Source: Symmachiella macrocystis (GTDB lineage: Bacteria; Planctomycetota; Planctomycetia; Planctomycetales; Planctomycetaceae). From it: a DNA stretch of 64,000 nt. Under the pieces are notes generated by a model. The model searched no databases. It saw nothing but the letters and a program-made list of their open reading frames with translations, and was not told the DNA's origin. Positions 27,758-36,634 of this stretch are shown here, piece after piece. The stretch is taken from positions 1,240,001-1,304,000 of the forward strand of contig NZ_SJPP01000002.1 in the NCBI RefSeq assembly GCF_007860075.1, read 5' to 3'. Position 1 is the first letter of the stretch; the number at the start of each line of letters is the position of its first letter. The translations under genes and the position numbers were made by a program.

Positions 27758-28795
27758 ATGAGCGAAAATCGCTGTGCACTAATTACGGGGATCACCGGCC
27801 AGGACGGGTCCTATTTGGCCGAACTGCTGGTCTCCAAAGGATATGAGGTGCACGGGCTGATCCGCCGCTCCAGTACCACGACCACGGGCCGCATCGCCCA
27901 TCTGATGGATGCCGCTCCCGGACCGGGGAGCGTCGAATTGCACTACGGCGATCTCTCGGACAGCATCGGGTTGAACACTCTGATCCTCGATATCGAGCCG
28001 GACGAAATCTACAACTTGGCTGCGCAAAGCCACGTGCGCGTCTCTTTCGACAAACCGCTCTACACCATGGACATCACCGGCGTGGGAGCATTGCGCATCT
28101 TAGAAGTCGCCCGGCAACTCGCTCGCCGTAAGGAAGTCCGAGTCTACCAAGCTTCCTCCAGCGAAATGTTCGGGGCAGCTCCCGATGTTCCGCAAAACGA
28201 ATTCACCACATTCCGCCCACAAAGCCCCTACGCCTGCGCCAAGGTCTATGCGTATTATCAGACCATCAACTACCGCGAAGCGTATGATCTGTATGCCTGC
28301 AACGGAATTTTGTTCAACCACGAATCCCCCCGTCGGGGCGAACAGTTCGTCACCCGCAAAATCACCCGCGCCGTCGGCCGGATCATGCATGGATTTCAAG
28401 ACAAACTCTTCCTCGGCAACCTCGATGCCAAACGGGATTGGGGTTATGCGAAGGATTACGTGGAAGCCATGTGGCTGATGCTACAACAAGACGAGCCGGA
28501 TGATTTTGTGATCGCCACCGGCGAGTCGCACAGCATTCGCGACTGCCTGGAAATCGCCTTCGACCGTGTGAATTTGAACTGGGAAGATTACGTCGAAATT
28601 GATCCACGCTTTTTCCGCCCCACCGACGTCTCCTTCTTGCAAGGAGATTGCAGCAAAGCTCGCGAATCGTTGGGCTGGGAACCGAGTACGCCGTTCGAAG
28701 AATTGATCCGCATCATGGTCGACGCCGACTGCGACCTCGCCGCCCGCGAACGCGCCCTAGAAGACATGAACGCTAACACCGACCCCCGCAAATAG
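27758..28795 (+). CDS. gmd: GDP-mannose 4,6-dehydratase
   Basis: 345 residues of the extended SDR family; converts GDP-D-mannose to GDP-4-keto-6-deoxymannose, the precursor of GDP-fucose, rhamnose or perosamine. Seen: NAD(P)-binding GITGQDG at 11-17, [11 protein letters not shown] (36-46), SSSE at 133-136 and the catalytic YACAK at 158-162. NHESPRRGE in the C-terminal half is typical of Gmd. No GDP-fucose synthase or reductase gene is next to it, so the branch it feeds is not shown here. The start is set by [11 protein letters not shown]; the promoter at 27630 supports it. Confidence 0.93.
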   Translation: MSENRCALITGITGQDGSYLAELLVSKGYEVHGLIRRSSTTTTGRIAHLMDAAPGPGSVELHYGDLSDSIGLNTLILDIEPDEIYNLAAQSHVRVSFDKPLYTMDITGVGALRILEVARQLARRKEVRVYQASSSEMFGAAPDVPQNEFTTFRPQSPYACAKVYAYYQTINYREAYDLYACNGILFNHESPRRGEQFVTRKITRAVGRIMHGFQDKLFLGNLDAKRDWGYAKDYVEAMWLMLQQDEPDDFVIATGESHSIRDCLEIAFDRVNLNWEDYVEIDPRFFRPTDVSFLQGDCSKARESLGWEPSTPFEELIRIMVDADCDLAARERALEDMNANTDPRK

Positions 28796-28877
28796 CGGCG
28801 GGGCCGCTTGGTGCGAGCTGCCGCTCGAAATTGGATAGGCCGCTCCCGTTGGTCACTCTACTGAACCGAGACGGTCG

Positions 28878-28995
28878 CCGGGAGGGCGAAGCTCCTGCTG
28901 AGCTGTGGGCGGGACGCTGGACGTCATTTGCAAGTTCATCGAACACGATGACACGCATAGTAGCTCGCGGCTCGGACGGAGCCTCGCCCTCCCGG
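28878..28995. repeat. inverted-repeat element family B, copy 1
   Basis: Two 26-bp arms, 28878-28903 (starting CCGGGAGGGCGAAGCTCC) and 28970-28995 (ending CTCGCCCTCCCGG), pair with a few mismatches around a 66-bp centre. The element fills the gap between gmd and the zinc-ribbon gene (28796-29177); a second copy with the same arms and a different centre lies at 51492. Confidence 0.75.
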
Positions 28996-29177
28996 AACGT
29001 TGCCTACGAAAACGGCGCTTGCATCGCTCGGCGCTGCGTGTTCCAATGCTCTGCAACAGGCCCAACATTCCACCGGGCCGCTCGCACATCTCAATGTCGC
29101 TTACGAGGCAGCGGTGTTGCGCCGTGAGACTTGCGGCTTACGAAACACGACGTCTTAAATCGAAGGAGACACTGCTG

Positions 29178-29534
29178 ATGCTCTGGGAAATGTATCAATA
29201 CCGGGCGATTAACAATGCGAGTTCAAAGGCGTCAATTGCGGAAACGAAAGCGACGACGACAGGCAACAACCTGCGGCTTTTAGAAGACAAACTCGATTCC
29301 CTGGCGCTGACCTGCCAAGCGTTGTGGGAAATCCTCCGCGATCGCACAAAATTGACCGAAGAGGATTTGATCGCGAAAGTCACGGAGATCGACCTCCGCG
29401 ACGGCAAAGAAGATGGCCGCATGGGAAACGCCGGCATCCCCTGCCCCCGCTGCAACCGCACCCTCAGCCGCCGCCACGACAACTGCATGTACTGCGGCGA
29501 AGAGGTCGGCAAATCGCATCTGTTTCAACAGTAA
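29178..29534 (+). CDS. small zinc-ribbon protein
   Basis: 118 residues from the ATG at 29178, with AAGGAGA 9 nt upstream; an upstream frame to 28905 only reads through the repeat element. The N-terminal two thirds is helical, probably a coiled coil (NNLRLLEDKLDSLALTCQAL). The C-terminus has CPRC and CMYC separated by 13 residues, a treble-clef or zinc-ribbon site. Cytosolic; role unknown, perhaps protein or nucleic-acid contact. Confidence 0.72.
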   Translation: MLWEMYQYRAINNASSKASIAETKATTTGNNLRLLEDKLDSLALTCQALWEILRDRTKLTEEDLIAKVTEIDLRDGKEDGRMGNAGIPCPRCNRTLSRRHDNCMYCGEEVGKSHLFQQ

Positions 29535-29560
29535 CCCGAGCTGTTCGATGAGCAGCAAAA

Positions 29561-29604
29561 TGTAGGGTGCGTCACGACGCACCTTTCCATATAGGACGAC
29601 AGAT
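29561..29604 (+). repeat. gene-trailing palindromic element, copy 2
   Basis: GGTGCGTCACGACGCACC forms a 7-bp stem with a CACG loop, followed by TTTCCATATAGGACGAC. It starts 27 bp behind the zinc-ribbon gene, in the same orientation as copies 1 and 3. Confidence 0.75.
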
Positions 29605-29650
29605 CATCCCAACGAATCCATGCGTCGCACACGTATTGACGAAAGAATTT

Positions 29651-29681
29651 AGCCACAGAGCACACAGAGGTCACAGAGAAA
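29651..29681 (+). repeat. CACAGAG short-unit repeat
   Basis: Three closely spaced CACAGAG units in AGCCACAGAGCACACAGAGG and onward. This type of element is common in intergenic DNA of many planctomycetes; only one copy is in the window. Confidence 0.5.
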
Positions 29682-29772
29682 GTAATAAAGCCACCGCCAT
29701 TTTGAGCTGTGCAAAGCTCGGTATCACAGACGTTTTTACAGAGATTTTTCACAGTAAATCGATGACGATTGT

Positions 29773-30057
29773 ATGGACGTTCGCAACTATCTATCTCGGT
29801 ATTGGATCACCTTCCCTGATGATCCGTCGTTTCCAATTGGGCAGGGTGTTACCGCATACTCACCTGAAGATGCGATGCTTTTGCTGATTGCGCGCGGTTA
29901 TGACTTCCATGTGCGCGCAAAGCGAGTCGAGATTCGCGAAATTCAATCATTTGACGACATCAACCACGAATATGTCACCCGCGTTGCGGGGCCACTTCGA
30001 TTTCGGGGCATCTGGTATCCGTGCTTTAACCTTGGCATCGATGCCAATGGACGTTGA
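29773..30057 (+). CDS. small conserved-looking orphan protein
   Basis: 94 residues, no signal peptide or membrane segment. Begins MDVRNYLSRYWITFPDD; contains YSPEDAMLLLIARGYDFHV and ends RFRGIWYPCFNLGIDANGR. The composition and distinct N- and C-terminal motifs suggest a real gene, but I do not recognise the family with certainty. No clear Shine-Dalgarno. It lies in a run of small genes separated by repeats. Confidence 0.55.
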   Translation: MDVRNYLSRYWITFPDDPSFPIGQGVTAYSPEDAMLLLIARGYDFHVRAKRVEIREIQSFDDINHEYVTRVAGPLRFRGIWYPCFNLGIDANGR

Positions 30058-30089
30058 CAGCCTCTCATCGCCCCATTAAACCCCACAAA

Positions 30090-30121
30090 CTTGCCAACGC
30101 CCCACCGCCCCGGTTAGATAG
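30090..30121 (+). repeat. 32-bp direct repeat, copy 1
   Basis: CTTGCCAACGCCCCACCG... ending GGTTAGATAG. Matches 30596-30627 at all but two positions and ends about 35 bp before the start of the gene at 30156. Confidence 0.7.
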
Positions 30122-30155
30122 TAGGACAAGCGATTCATCCCAACGAAAGATCCTC

Positions 30156-30497
30156 ATGCAAAAACTAACCCCAAGATGGCGAGGCGCACTCCTATTGGTG
30201 GGGAAGATTGTGTTTTACGCGCTGAGCCCCGTCATTTGTGTGCTATTGGCAGCTGGCATCGCTGGCTTGCTTGGTTGTCAGTTGGCGGGAGGTGATCCCG
30301 CCCCCTGCAATTGCCTTGGGGTCGACGTAGGCAAGCCAATTTATGCGATGGCGATGATGGGCTGGTTTGCAATTGGCACATTACCGCTTGGCGCGATTGG
30401 GGTGATCGCGGTTCTGGCTATTACTACCGTGCAAGAAATCGCAGAACGGCTGAGAGACAGATCGGCTCGAGAACGTGCAGAATTTGAAGATTTTTAA
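30156..30497 (+). CDS. small two-pass membrane protein
   Basis: 113 residues from the ATG at 30156 (AAAGA upstream); an in-frame start at 30054 would run through the 32-bp repeat. Hydrophobic segments IVFYALSPVICVLLAAGIAG and MMGWFAIGTLPLGAIGVIAV flank a short loop with three cysteines (LGCQ..PCNCLG). The C-terminus is charged and helical. No family recognised. Confidence 0.55.
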   Translation: MQKLTPRWRGALLLVGKIVFYALSPVICVLLAAGIAGLLGCQLAGGDPAPCNCLGVDVGKPIYAMAMMGWFAIGTLPLGAIGVIAVLAITTVQEIAERLRDRSARERAEFEDF

Positions 30498-30595
30498 GAC
30501 GCCCCTGTCAGCCACATGGCGATCTGCTCGACGAGGCGGTTTTGGCCATAGACCTTAATCGCATTGAAACGTCCTCCCCACGTCCTCCCCACGTC

Positions 30596-30627
30596 CTTGC
30601 CAACGCCCCGCCGCCCCGGTTAAATAG
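30596..30627 (+). repeat. 32-bp direct repeat, copy 2
   Basis: Second copy of the element at 30090 (CTTGCCAACGCCCCGCCG... GGTTAAATAG), 49 bp before the PSD1 gene start. Directly upstream is a short tandem of the 11-mer CGTCCTCCCCA. Confidence 0.7.
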
Positions 30628-30675
30628 ATAGAGGCGCTCACAGTCTCCTTCGCAACGCACACCGGGACCGAAACC

Positions 30676-33600
30676 ATGCGACATTGTCCGCTGCGGAATT
30701 CGTTATTGTTGCTCGGGGTGGTCACTGCTCTGCATTTGTCGACCATTGCGTGCACAGCGGCGGAGGCGTTGCCGGAGCGGGTTGATTTTAATCGTGATAT
30801 TAGGCCGGTCTTGTCCGACATTTGTTTCCATTGCCACGGGCCGGATGAGGAGCAGCGGCAGGCGGATTTTCGGTTGGATCAACAGGAGTCGGCGTTTGCG
30901 GATCTGGGCGATCATCTGGCGATTGCTCCGGGAAAACCCGGCGCGAGCGAGCTTTATCTTCGCATCACAGCTCAAGATGCTGACGAGCGGATGCCGCCGG
31001 TTGATTCGGGGCGGCAATTGACCGCGCGGCAGATTGCGCTGATCAAAAAATGGATCGAACAGGGGGCGGAATGGCAGACGCACTGGTCGTTCGCACCGAT
31101 TCGCCGTCCGGCTTTACCAGCGATTCAACATGAAAAGTGGAGCCGCAATCCGATCGATGCGTTTGTGTTGGCGCAGCTGGAAGCGCAAGGCTTGCCCCCT
31201 TCGCCGCCGGCGGACAAGACGCGATTGATTCGCCGCGTAACTCTAGACCTGACCGGTCTGCCACCCACGATTGCCGAAGTCGATGCGTTTCTGGCCGATG
31301 ATTCGCCCGGTGCTTACGAGAAGGTGGTCGACCGGTTGTTGGCATCGCCGCGGTATGGCGAACGGATGGCGACGCACTGGTTGGATGCGGCGCGGTATGC
31401 CGACACCAATGGCTATCAGACCGACGGCGACCGCTCGATGTGGCGTTGGCGGGATTGGGTCATTGAGGCGTACAACAACAACATGCCGTTCGATCAATTC
31501 ACGATCGAACAATTGGCGGGCGACCTGCTCCCCGAGCCAACGTTGGAGCAACGGATCGCTACGGCGTTTAATCGCAATCATCGCGGCAACGGCGAAGGGG
31601 GCGTGATTGAAGAAGAATACGCCGTTGAATATGTCGTCGACCGCGTGGAAACCACCGGGACCGTTTGGCTGGGACTGACCATCGGTTGCGCGCGGTGTCA
31701 TGACCACAAGTACGATCCAATATCGCAGCAAGAGTTTTATCAACTCTTCTCTTTTTTTAATAATGTCCCCGAGCGCGGCAAAGCGGTCAAAAACGGAAAC
31801 TCACCGCCGATGATGAAAGCGCCGACACGCGCACAACGAAACCAATTGGACGAAGTCGAAGAGCGTCTCGCCGCAGCAGAGACAAATTTCGCGGAATTCC
31901 AACCGGCAATCGAACAAGCGGAGCGAGACTGGGAATCGACGTTTGATTGGATCCTGGCGAAAGACTGGGCCCTGGACCGCGCATTGACGGCGCATTTTCC
32001 ATTCGATGGGACGGCCGAAAACACCCTGGCTGAGCAACCGGTGAAAGAAAAAACCGGCGACGAAGAGGCACCGCAAGAACCTGAATATGGCACAGGGCAG
32101 CATGGCGAGGCGGCGGTTTTTGATGCTGCACAACCGCTGCCTGTCGGGGAGGTTGGCAATTTCAGCTACCTCGACAAGTTTTCGGTCGCGGCTTGGATCT
32201 CTCCGCGCGATGTCGAGCGGGGGGCGATTGCTTGCAAGATGCAAGCCGACGAGTATTCCGACGGTTACGAGTTTTGTCTGCATGACGGCAAACTGCAGGT
32301 CAATCTGGTCAAGCGTTGGTTGGATGATGCCATACGTGTCGAGACACGCGAATCGCTAGTGCCCGGGCAGTGGTATCACGTGGCGTTGACCTACGATGGT
32401 TCGCGGACCGCCGCCGGAGTCAAGATTTATATCAACGGCCGCGCTGCCGAGTTGAAGATCAATCTCGACGAGTTGAATCAAGACTTCAATAACGACCGTC
32501 CGCTCCTGATCGGTGGCGGCGGTGATCCGCAGCACTTTGAGGGGTTGATCGATGAGGTGCGGATTTACAAAACGCAATTGACCGCTGAGGAAATCGATCT
32601 ATTAGCGACGCCCGATACGCTCCAAGACATTGCGGCGATACAGCCCGCTGAACGGACACAGCGACAAGGGAACAAGCTCCGCGCCTACTTCATTCGCAAG
32701 CAAGCCCCCACACCGCAGCAGGATGCGTTTCAGGAATTGGCGGCGGTGCGTGAAGAACGAGACCGGCTGGTTGAAAGTTTTCCCACAGTGATGGTCATGC
32801 TGGAGATGCATCCGCCGCGGCAAGCACATGTGTTATTGCGGGGCGAATATGACAAGTTGGGCGATGCGGTCCAACCGGGCGTACCGGTCAGCCTGCCCCC
32901 CTTCCCTAGCGGAGAATCTAACAACCGTTTGGGACTGGCGCGGTGGTTGATCTCACCCGACAATCCACTCACAGCTCGCGTGACGGTCAATCGTTATTGG
33001 CAAAACTATTTCGGCGTCGGACTGGTCAAAACAGCAGAGGACTTCGGCTCGCAGGGAGAACAGCCCAGTCACCCGCAACTATTAGACTGGCTGGCGGCCG
33101 AGTTCATCGAATCGGGTTGGGATATCAAAGCCTTGCAAAAGACGATCGTGATGAGTGCTGCCTACCGACAATCGTCGAAGGTGACGCATAAACTTTGGGA
33201 GCGTGATCCGGAAAACCGTCAACTGGCTCGCGGACCGCGACAACGTTTGTCGGCAGAGACGATCCGCGACCAAGCGTTGGCCGCTGCGGGATTGCTGGTC
33301 GAACAAATCGGCGGGCCGTCAGTCAAACCGTATCAACCGGCCGGACTGTGGGAAGAAATCGCCAACACAACATACACCCCGGGAACGGACGGCGATCTAT
33401 TTCGCCGCAGCATGTACACCTTTTGGAAACGAACCGTCGCCCCACCCACCATGATGGCCTTCGACGCTTCCAGCCGCGAAACGTGCACCGTAAGGCAGTC
33501 CCGGACGAACACGCCGCTGCAAGCGCTCGCGCTCTTGAATGCGACGACGTTTGTAGAAGCGGCGCGCAATTTGGCGCAACGGGCGATGTTAGCAGGAGGC

Positions 33601-33858
33601 GATTCGAGCGAGTCGCGACTGACCTACGCCTTCCGCTTGGCCACCGCCCGCCGGCCCACTGAGGCGGAGCTGAAGATCCTCACCGCTGGTTTCGCCCGGC
33701 ACTTAGCTGGTTATCAAGCGAACCGCACCGCAGCAGAGGAACTGTTAAAAATCGGCGCCTCGCCGCGCGACACGCAACTCGACACAGCAGAGTTGGCCGC
33801 CTATTCGGCTATGGCGGGGCTGATTTTGAATTTGGACGAAGTCGTGACCAAAGAATAG
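30676..33858 (+). CDS. PSD1 protein: PSCyt1 + DUF1549 + LamG-like + DUF1553
   Basis: A 1060-residue exported protein. Signal peptide, then a planctomycete cytochrome C (PSCyt1) with haem motif CFHCH at 50-54. DUF1549 (about 155-365) includes LTGLPPT, RYGERMATHWLDAARYADTN and HDHKYDPISQ. A LamG/concanavalin-like domain sits near 460-650 (KFSVAAWISPRD, GQWYHVALTYDGSRTAAGVK, IYINGRAAEL). DUF1553 (about 745-1010) includes RVTVNRYWQNYFG and NRQLARGPRQRLSAETIRDQ. The family is thought to take part in extracellular polysaccharide breakdown. It is normally followed by a DUF1501 gene; here a sulfotransferase follows. Confidence 0.92.
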   Translation: MRHCPLRNSLLLLGVVTALHLSTIACTAAEALPERVDFNRDIRPVLSDICFHCHGPDEEQRQADFRLDQQESAFADLGDHLAIAPGKPGASELYLRITAQDADERMPPVDSGRQLTARQIALIKKWIEQGAEWQTHWSFAPIRRPALPAIQHEKWSRNPIDAFVLAQLEAQGLPPSPPADKTRLIRRVTLDLTGLPPTIAEVDAFLADDSPGAYEKVVDRLLASPRYGERMATHWLDAARYADTNGYQTDGDRSMWRWRDWVIEAYNNNMPFDQFTIEQLAGDLLPEPTLEQRIATAFNRNHRGNGEGGVIEEEYAVEYVVDRVETTGTVWLGLTIGCARCHDHKYDPISQQEFYQLFSFFNNVPERGKAVKNGNSPPMMKAPTRAQRNQLDEVEERLAAAETNFAEFQPAIEQAERDWESTFDWILAKDWALDRALTAHFPFDGTAENTLAEQPVKEKTGDEEAPQEPEYGTGQHGEAAVFDAAQPLPVGEVGNFSYLDKFSVAAWISPRDVERGAIACKMQADEYSDGYEFCLHDGKLQVNLVKRWLDDAIRVETRESLVPGQWYHVALTYDGSRTAAGVKIYINGRAAELKINLDELNQDFNNDRPLLIGGGGDPQHFEGLIDEVRIYKTQLTAEEIDLLATPDTLQDIAAIQPAERTQRQGNKLRAYFIRKQAPTPQQDAFQELAAVREERDRLVESFPTVMVMLEMHPPRQAHVLLRGEYDKLGDAVQPGVPVSLPPFPSGESNNRLGLARWLISPDNPLTARVTVNRYWQNYFGVGLVKTAEDFGSQGEQPSHPQLLDWLAAEFIESGWDIKALQKTIVMSAAYRQSSKVTHKLWERDPENRQLARGPRQRLSAETIRDQALAAAGLLVEQIGGPSVKPYQPAGLWEEIANTTYTPGTDGDLFRRSMYTFWKRTVAPPTMMAFDASSRETCTVRQSRTNTPLQALALLNATTFVEAARNLAQRAMLAGGDSSESRLTYAFRLATARRPTEAELKILTAGFARHLAGYQANRTAAEELLKIGASPRDTQLDTAELAAYSAMAGLILNLDEVVTKE

Positions 33859-33929
33859 CAGCGCCGCCGCGCAACTGTTTTGCCAAGGGTAGTCGTTGGT
33901 AAAATGCAGTGTGAGGCGAGTGGCTGGTT

Positions 33930-34460
33930 ATGCAAAAAACAATTGTCGTGCTGGGAATGCATCGTTCGGCAACGTCGCTGGTCGCCTGTGGACTTCATCG
34001 AGAAATCAGCATGGGAGACGACCTCCTGCCGGCCAGTGATTCGAATCCTCATGGGCATTTCGAGGATCGGCATTTTGTGCGGCTGAATGATCAGATCTTG
34101 TCCGCGGCTGGTGGCCGTTGGGACCGTCCGCCGTCGCGGCAAGCCATTCAGAACGTAGCTGCGGGCTTTTCAGATCAAATCCAATCGACGCTCGAGCTAG
34201 CGGGAAGCGGTAAGGAGATCTGGGGGTTCAAAGATCCGCGGACGACGTTGACGGTTCCCCTCTATTTACCATTTTTGCAAAACCCGCATTTCGTCTGCAG
34301 TTTCCGCGCACCGGATCAGTTGGCGCGATCGCTTAAACGCCGCAACGGATTTCCATTGGAGAAAGGGCTGCGGCTGGCGGCGATTTACAACCGCCGGTTG
34401 CTGGAGTTCCTGAGCGAATTTACAGGACTAACCGTGCATGAGTCGTACGATGGCCCGTAA
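33930..34460 (+). CDS. short sulfotransferase-family protein
   Basis: 176 residues. The N-terminal VVLGMHRSATSLVACGLH is the 5'-phosphosulfate-binding loop of PAPS-dependent sulfotransferases (usual form GMHRSGTS; here Ala replaces the Gly). IWGFKDPRTTLTVPLY supplies the 3'-phosphate/acceptor region, and FVCSFRAPDQLARSLKRRNG resembles the conserved FRxPxxvaxSL segment. It is shorter than typical sulfotransferases (about 250-300) but seems complete for the small bacterial group. It starts 71 bp behind the PSD1 gene and converges, 3 bp apart, on a glycosyltransferase. Probably sulfates a glycan. Confidence 0.78.
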   Translation: MQKTIVVLGMHRSATSLVACGLHREISMGDDLLPASDSNPHGHFEDRHFVRLNDQILSAAGGRWDRPPSRQAIQNVAAGFSDQIQSTLELAGSGKEIWGFKDPRTTLTVPLYLPFLQNPHFVCSFRAPDQLARSLKRRNGFPLEKGLRLAAIYNRRLLEFLSEFTGLTVHESYDGP

Positions 34461-34463
34461 CCG

Positions 34464-36392
34464 CTACGCCGCGCGGTTCAGCGTTTGCGTTTCCCGCAAT
34501 TGCCCCGCCTCGTGTGCCCGCAGGAGATCTTGAAAATCCTTGCCGGTCGGATCGATGAAGGGAAATTCGGAATCGATACTAAACGACATATCGCGATTGA
34601 GATTCAGATTGACGTAGGGGTCGTTCATCAATTGGTGCCCCCACTTGCTAATCATATAGTGCCGTTCAAACGTTTCGGTGACGCGTCCTCGTGATCGTGA
34701 TTCCTCGTGAATCAAGGTCGCGTAAGGTGTGTAAAGGTGCTCGTAGCCGCGTTGTGACAAGCGCAGACAGAAATCGACATCGCCATAACCATTGGGCAAG
34801 AAGACTTCATCTAAGCCGCCCACCTCATGATATTTCTCCTGAGCAATCATGAGGCACGCGCCGGTGATCGCGGAGACCTCATGAACCGTCTTGGTGATGT
34901 TGTTATAGGCGGTCGTATTTTCAGGAAGTTCTTTGAAAGAGTGATTGGCAACCCGGCGGTCTTGGAGTTCCAAGCCGGCATGCTGAATTTTACCGGTGGG
35001 ATACAACAACTTGCAGCCTACGGCCCCCACTTCGGGGAATTGCGCGAGTCGCAACATTTCCTCTATCCAATCGGGCGACTGAACGATGGTGTCGTTGTTC
35101 AGCAAGACCAGATATTCGCCCTGCGCGATGCTGGCGCCGCGATTATTCAAGCTTGCAAAATTAAACGGCCCCTCGACATGTTCGATGCGTAGCTGTTTTG
35201 GGTGTGACGATTGAAACTGCCGCATGACATCCAGCGCCGCCGTCTGAGTCGTAGCATTATCCAACAGCACGACTTCGAAGTTCGGATAAGTCGAGGAGGC
35301 AAAAATTGATTCCAAACATTTTCGCAGCGACTCGCCATGGTCTTTAGTCGGAATCAATATCGAGACGAGCGGTAACTCAGTAGGGAGTTCGAATCGCACA
35401 CGGTAATGAAACGATTCCGGTTCCCACTGCACATCAGCAGGTCGTCCCCGCCGCTGACAGGCTTCGGTTACGGCTTTGACTCCGGCGATCGCCGCATACG
35501 GCTTGCTGTCGGCCGATTTGGCGGTGCTGGTTTCAACCGCCCGCCATTGGTAGAGACAAAACGGGACGTGTATGATCGGCCGATCAGTCGCCTCGACACC
35601 CCGCATCATCAGGTCGTGATCCTGCGATCCCTCGAAACCGGTGCGAAATCCGCCGATCTCGCGAATGAGCGTTGTGCGATACAACGATAAGTGGGTTGTA
35701 TAGTTACAGGAGAGGTGAAGAAACGGCGACCAATCCGGCTTGCAATACACCAAAAATGTGGCTTTGCCGTCCGACTCAATCACACGCTCGTCGGAATAGA
35801 ATATGTCGGATTGAGCGTTGAGATTGATGTACCGCACCATCTCGGCCAAGGCATTGGGTGTTAAGCGATCATCGTGATCCAATAGCGCCAAATACTCCCC
35901 GGTGGCCATCTCAATACCCCGATTCGAGGTCGCGCTAATGTGCACGTTTGTCGAATTCGTCGCGAATTTTACCTTCCCGGGATATACGGCAGCGAAATCA
36001 TGCACCATCCGCTGCAATTCCGAAATCCCCGAGGCATCATCGACGATACACAGTTCCCAATTTGTGTAGCATTGCATGGCAACCGAGGCGAGCGTTTCGC
36101 GAAAGATAGCAGGGTCGACACGATAGACCGGCAAAATGATGCTGATCTTCGGCTGGTTGGGCATCCCCTGCACTCGGATGGTTACATCGCGATAATAGGC
36201 CTGCAATTCGTCATACGCCGTGGTCCTAAACAACTTCGTATCCGTACCATCGTGCAGGATCGTTAACACTTTTCCATAAAAGTGAAACGCTCGATTGGCG
36301 GTGCGCAGCAAGACCTCTAGCAATTGAATGCTTAGAAAGAGAACCTTGCGAATTGGACGCCCCACTATGTGATAAAACAGTTTTACAACCAT
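34464..36392 (-). CDS. two-domain GT2 glycosyltransferase
   Basis: 642 residues with two GT-A (GT2) domains. The first, from about 85, has ISIILPVYRVD, LCIVDDAS and LDHDDRL (metal-binding DxD equivalent). The second, from about 345, has VSILIPTKDHG, VVLLDNATT and LLNNDTIV, followed by VGAVGCKLLYPTGKIQHAG. A hydrophobic N-terminal segment (LFLSIQLLEVLL) may anchor it. This arrangement is typical of rhamnan or O-antigen glycosyltransferases that assemble a polysaccharide at the inner membrane. AGGGG precedes the ATG. Divergent from the DUF1080 gene. Sugar specificity unknown. Confidence 0.9.
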   Translation of the reverse strand: MVVKLFYHIVGRPIRKVLFLSIQLLEVLLRTANRAFHFYGKVLTILHDGTDTKLFRTTAYDELQAYYRDVTIRVQGMPNQPKISIILPVYRVDPAIFRETLASVAMQCYTNWELCIVDDASGISELQRMVHDFAAVYPGKVKFATNSTNVHISATSNRGIEMATGEYLALLDHDDRLTPNALAEMVRYINLNAQSDIFYSDERVIESDGKATFLVYCKPDWSPFLHLSCNYTTHLSLYRTTLIREIGGFRTGFEGSQDHDLMMRGVEATDRPIIHVPFCLYQWRAVETSTAKSADSKPYAAIAGVKAVTEACQRRGRPADVQWEPESFHYRVRFELPTELPLVSILIPTKDHGESLRKCLESIFASSTYPNFEVVLLDNATTQTAALDVMRQFQSSHPKQLRIEHVEGPFNFASLNNRGASIAQGEYLVLLNNDTIVQSPDWIEEMLRLAQFPEVGAVGCKLLYPTGKIQHAGLELQDRRVANHSFKELPENTTAYNNITKTVHEVSAITGACLMIAQEKYHEVGGLDEVFLPNGYGDVDFCLRLSQRGYEHLYTPYATLIHEESRSRGRVTETFERHYMISKWGHQLMNDPYVNLNLNRDMSFSIDSEFPFIDPTGKDFQDLLRAHEAGQLRETQTLNRAA

Positions 36393-36532
36393 TGCCCCTA
36401 GCTATCCTTAGCCTTGCACTTCGACGCAGAAATACAAATCCAATCCATGGATGTGGCGGGATGTTAGCGGATCTTTCGAGATAGCACTAGACAAATTTTG
36501 TGGCATAAAAACCGGGGCTTAGGGCCGCCAAA

Positions 36533-36561
36533 TTGTGAAATTTGCCACAGTGGAATAGAAT
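36533..36561 (+). promoter_or_regulatory. sigma70-like promoter of the DUF1080 gene
   Basis: TTGTGA (36533-36538), 17-bp spacer, TAGAAT (36556-36561), 73 bp before the ATG at 36635 in the divergent intergenic region. Confidence 0.45.
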
Positions 36562-36634
36562 GAGCAGCACACGACGCGGCTGACGATTGCCCCCGTTTAT
36601 TCCATCAAATCATGCTCTTGAGAGGAACCTACAC

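Noticed and set aside
29651-29681. short regularly spaced repeat, considered as CRISPR
   Set aside because: Units are only 7 bp with spacers of two to three bases; no array and no cas gene.
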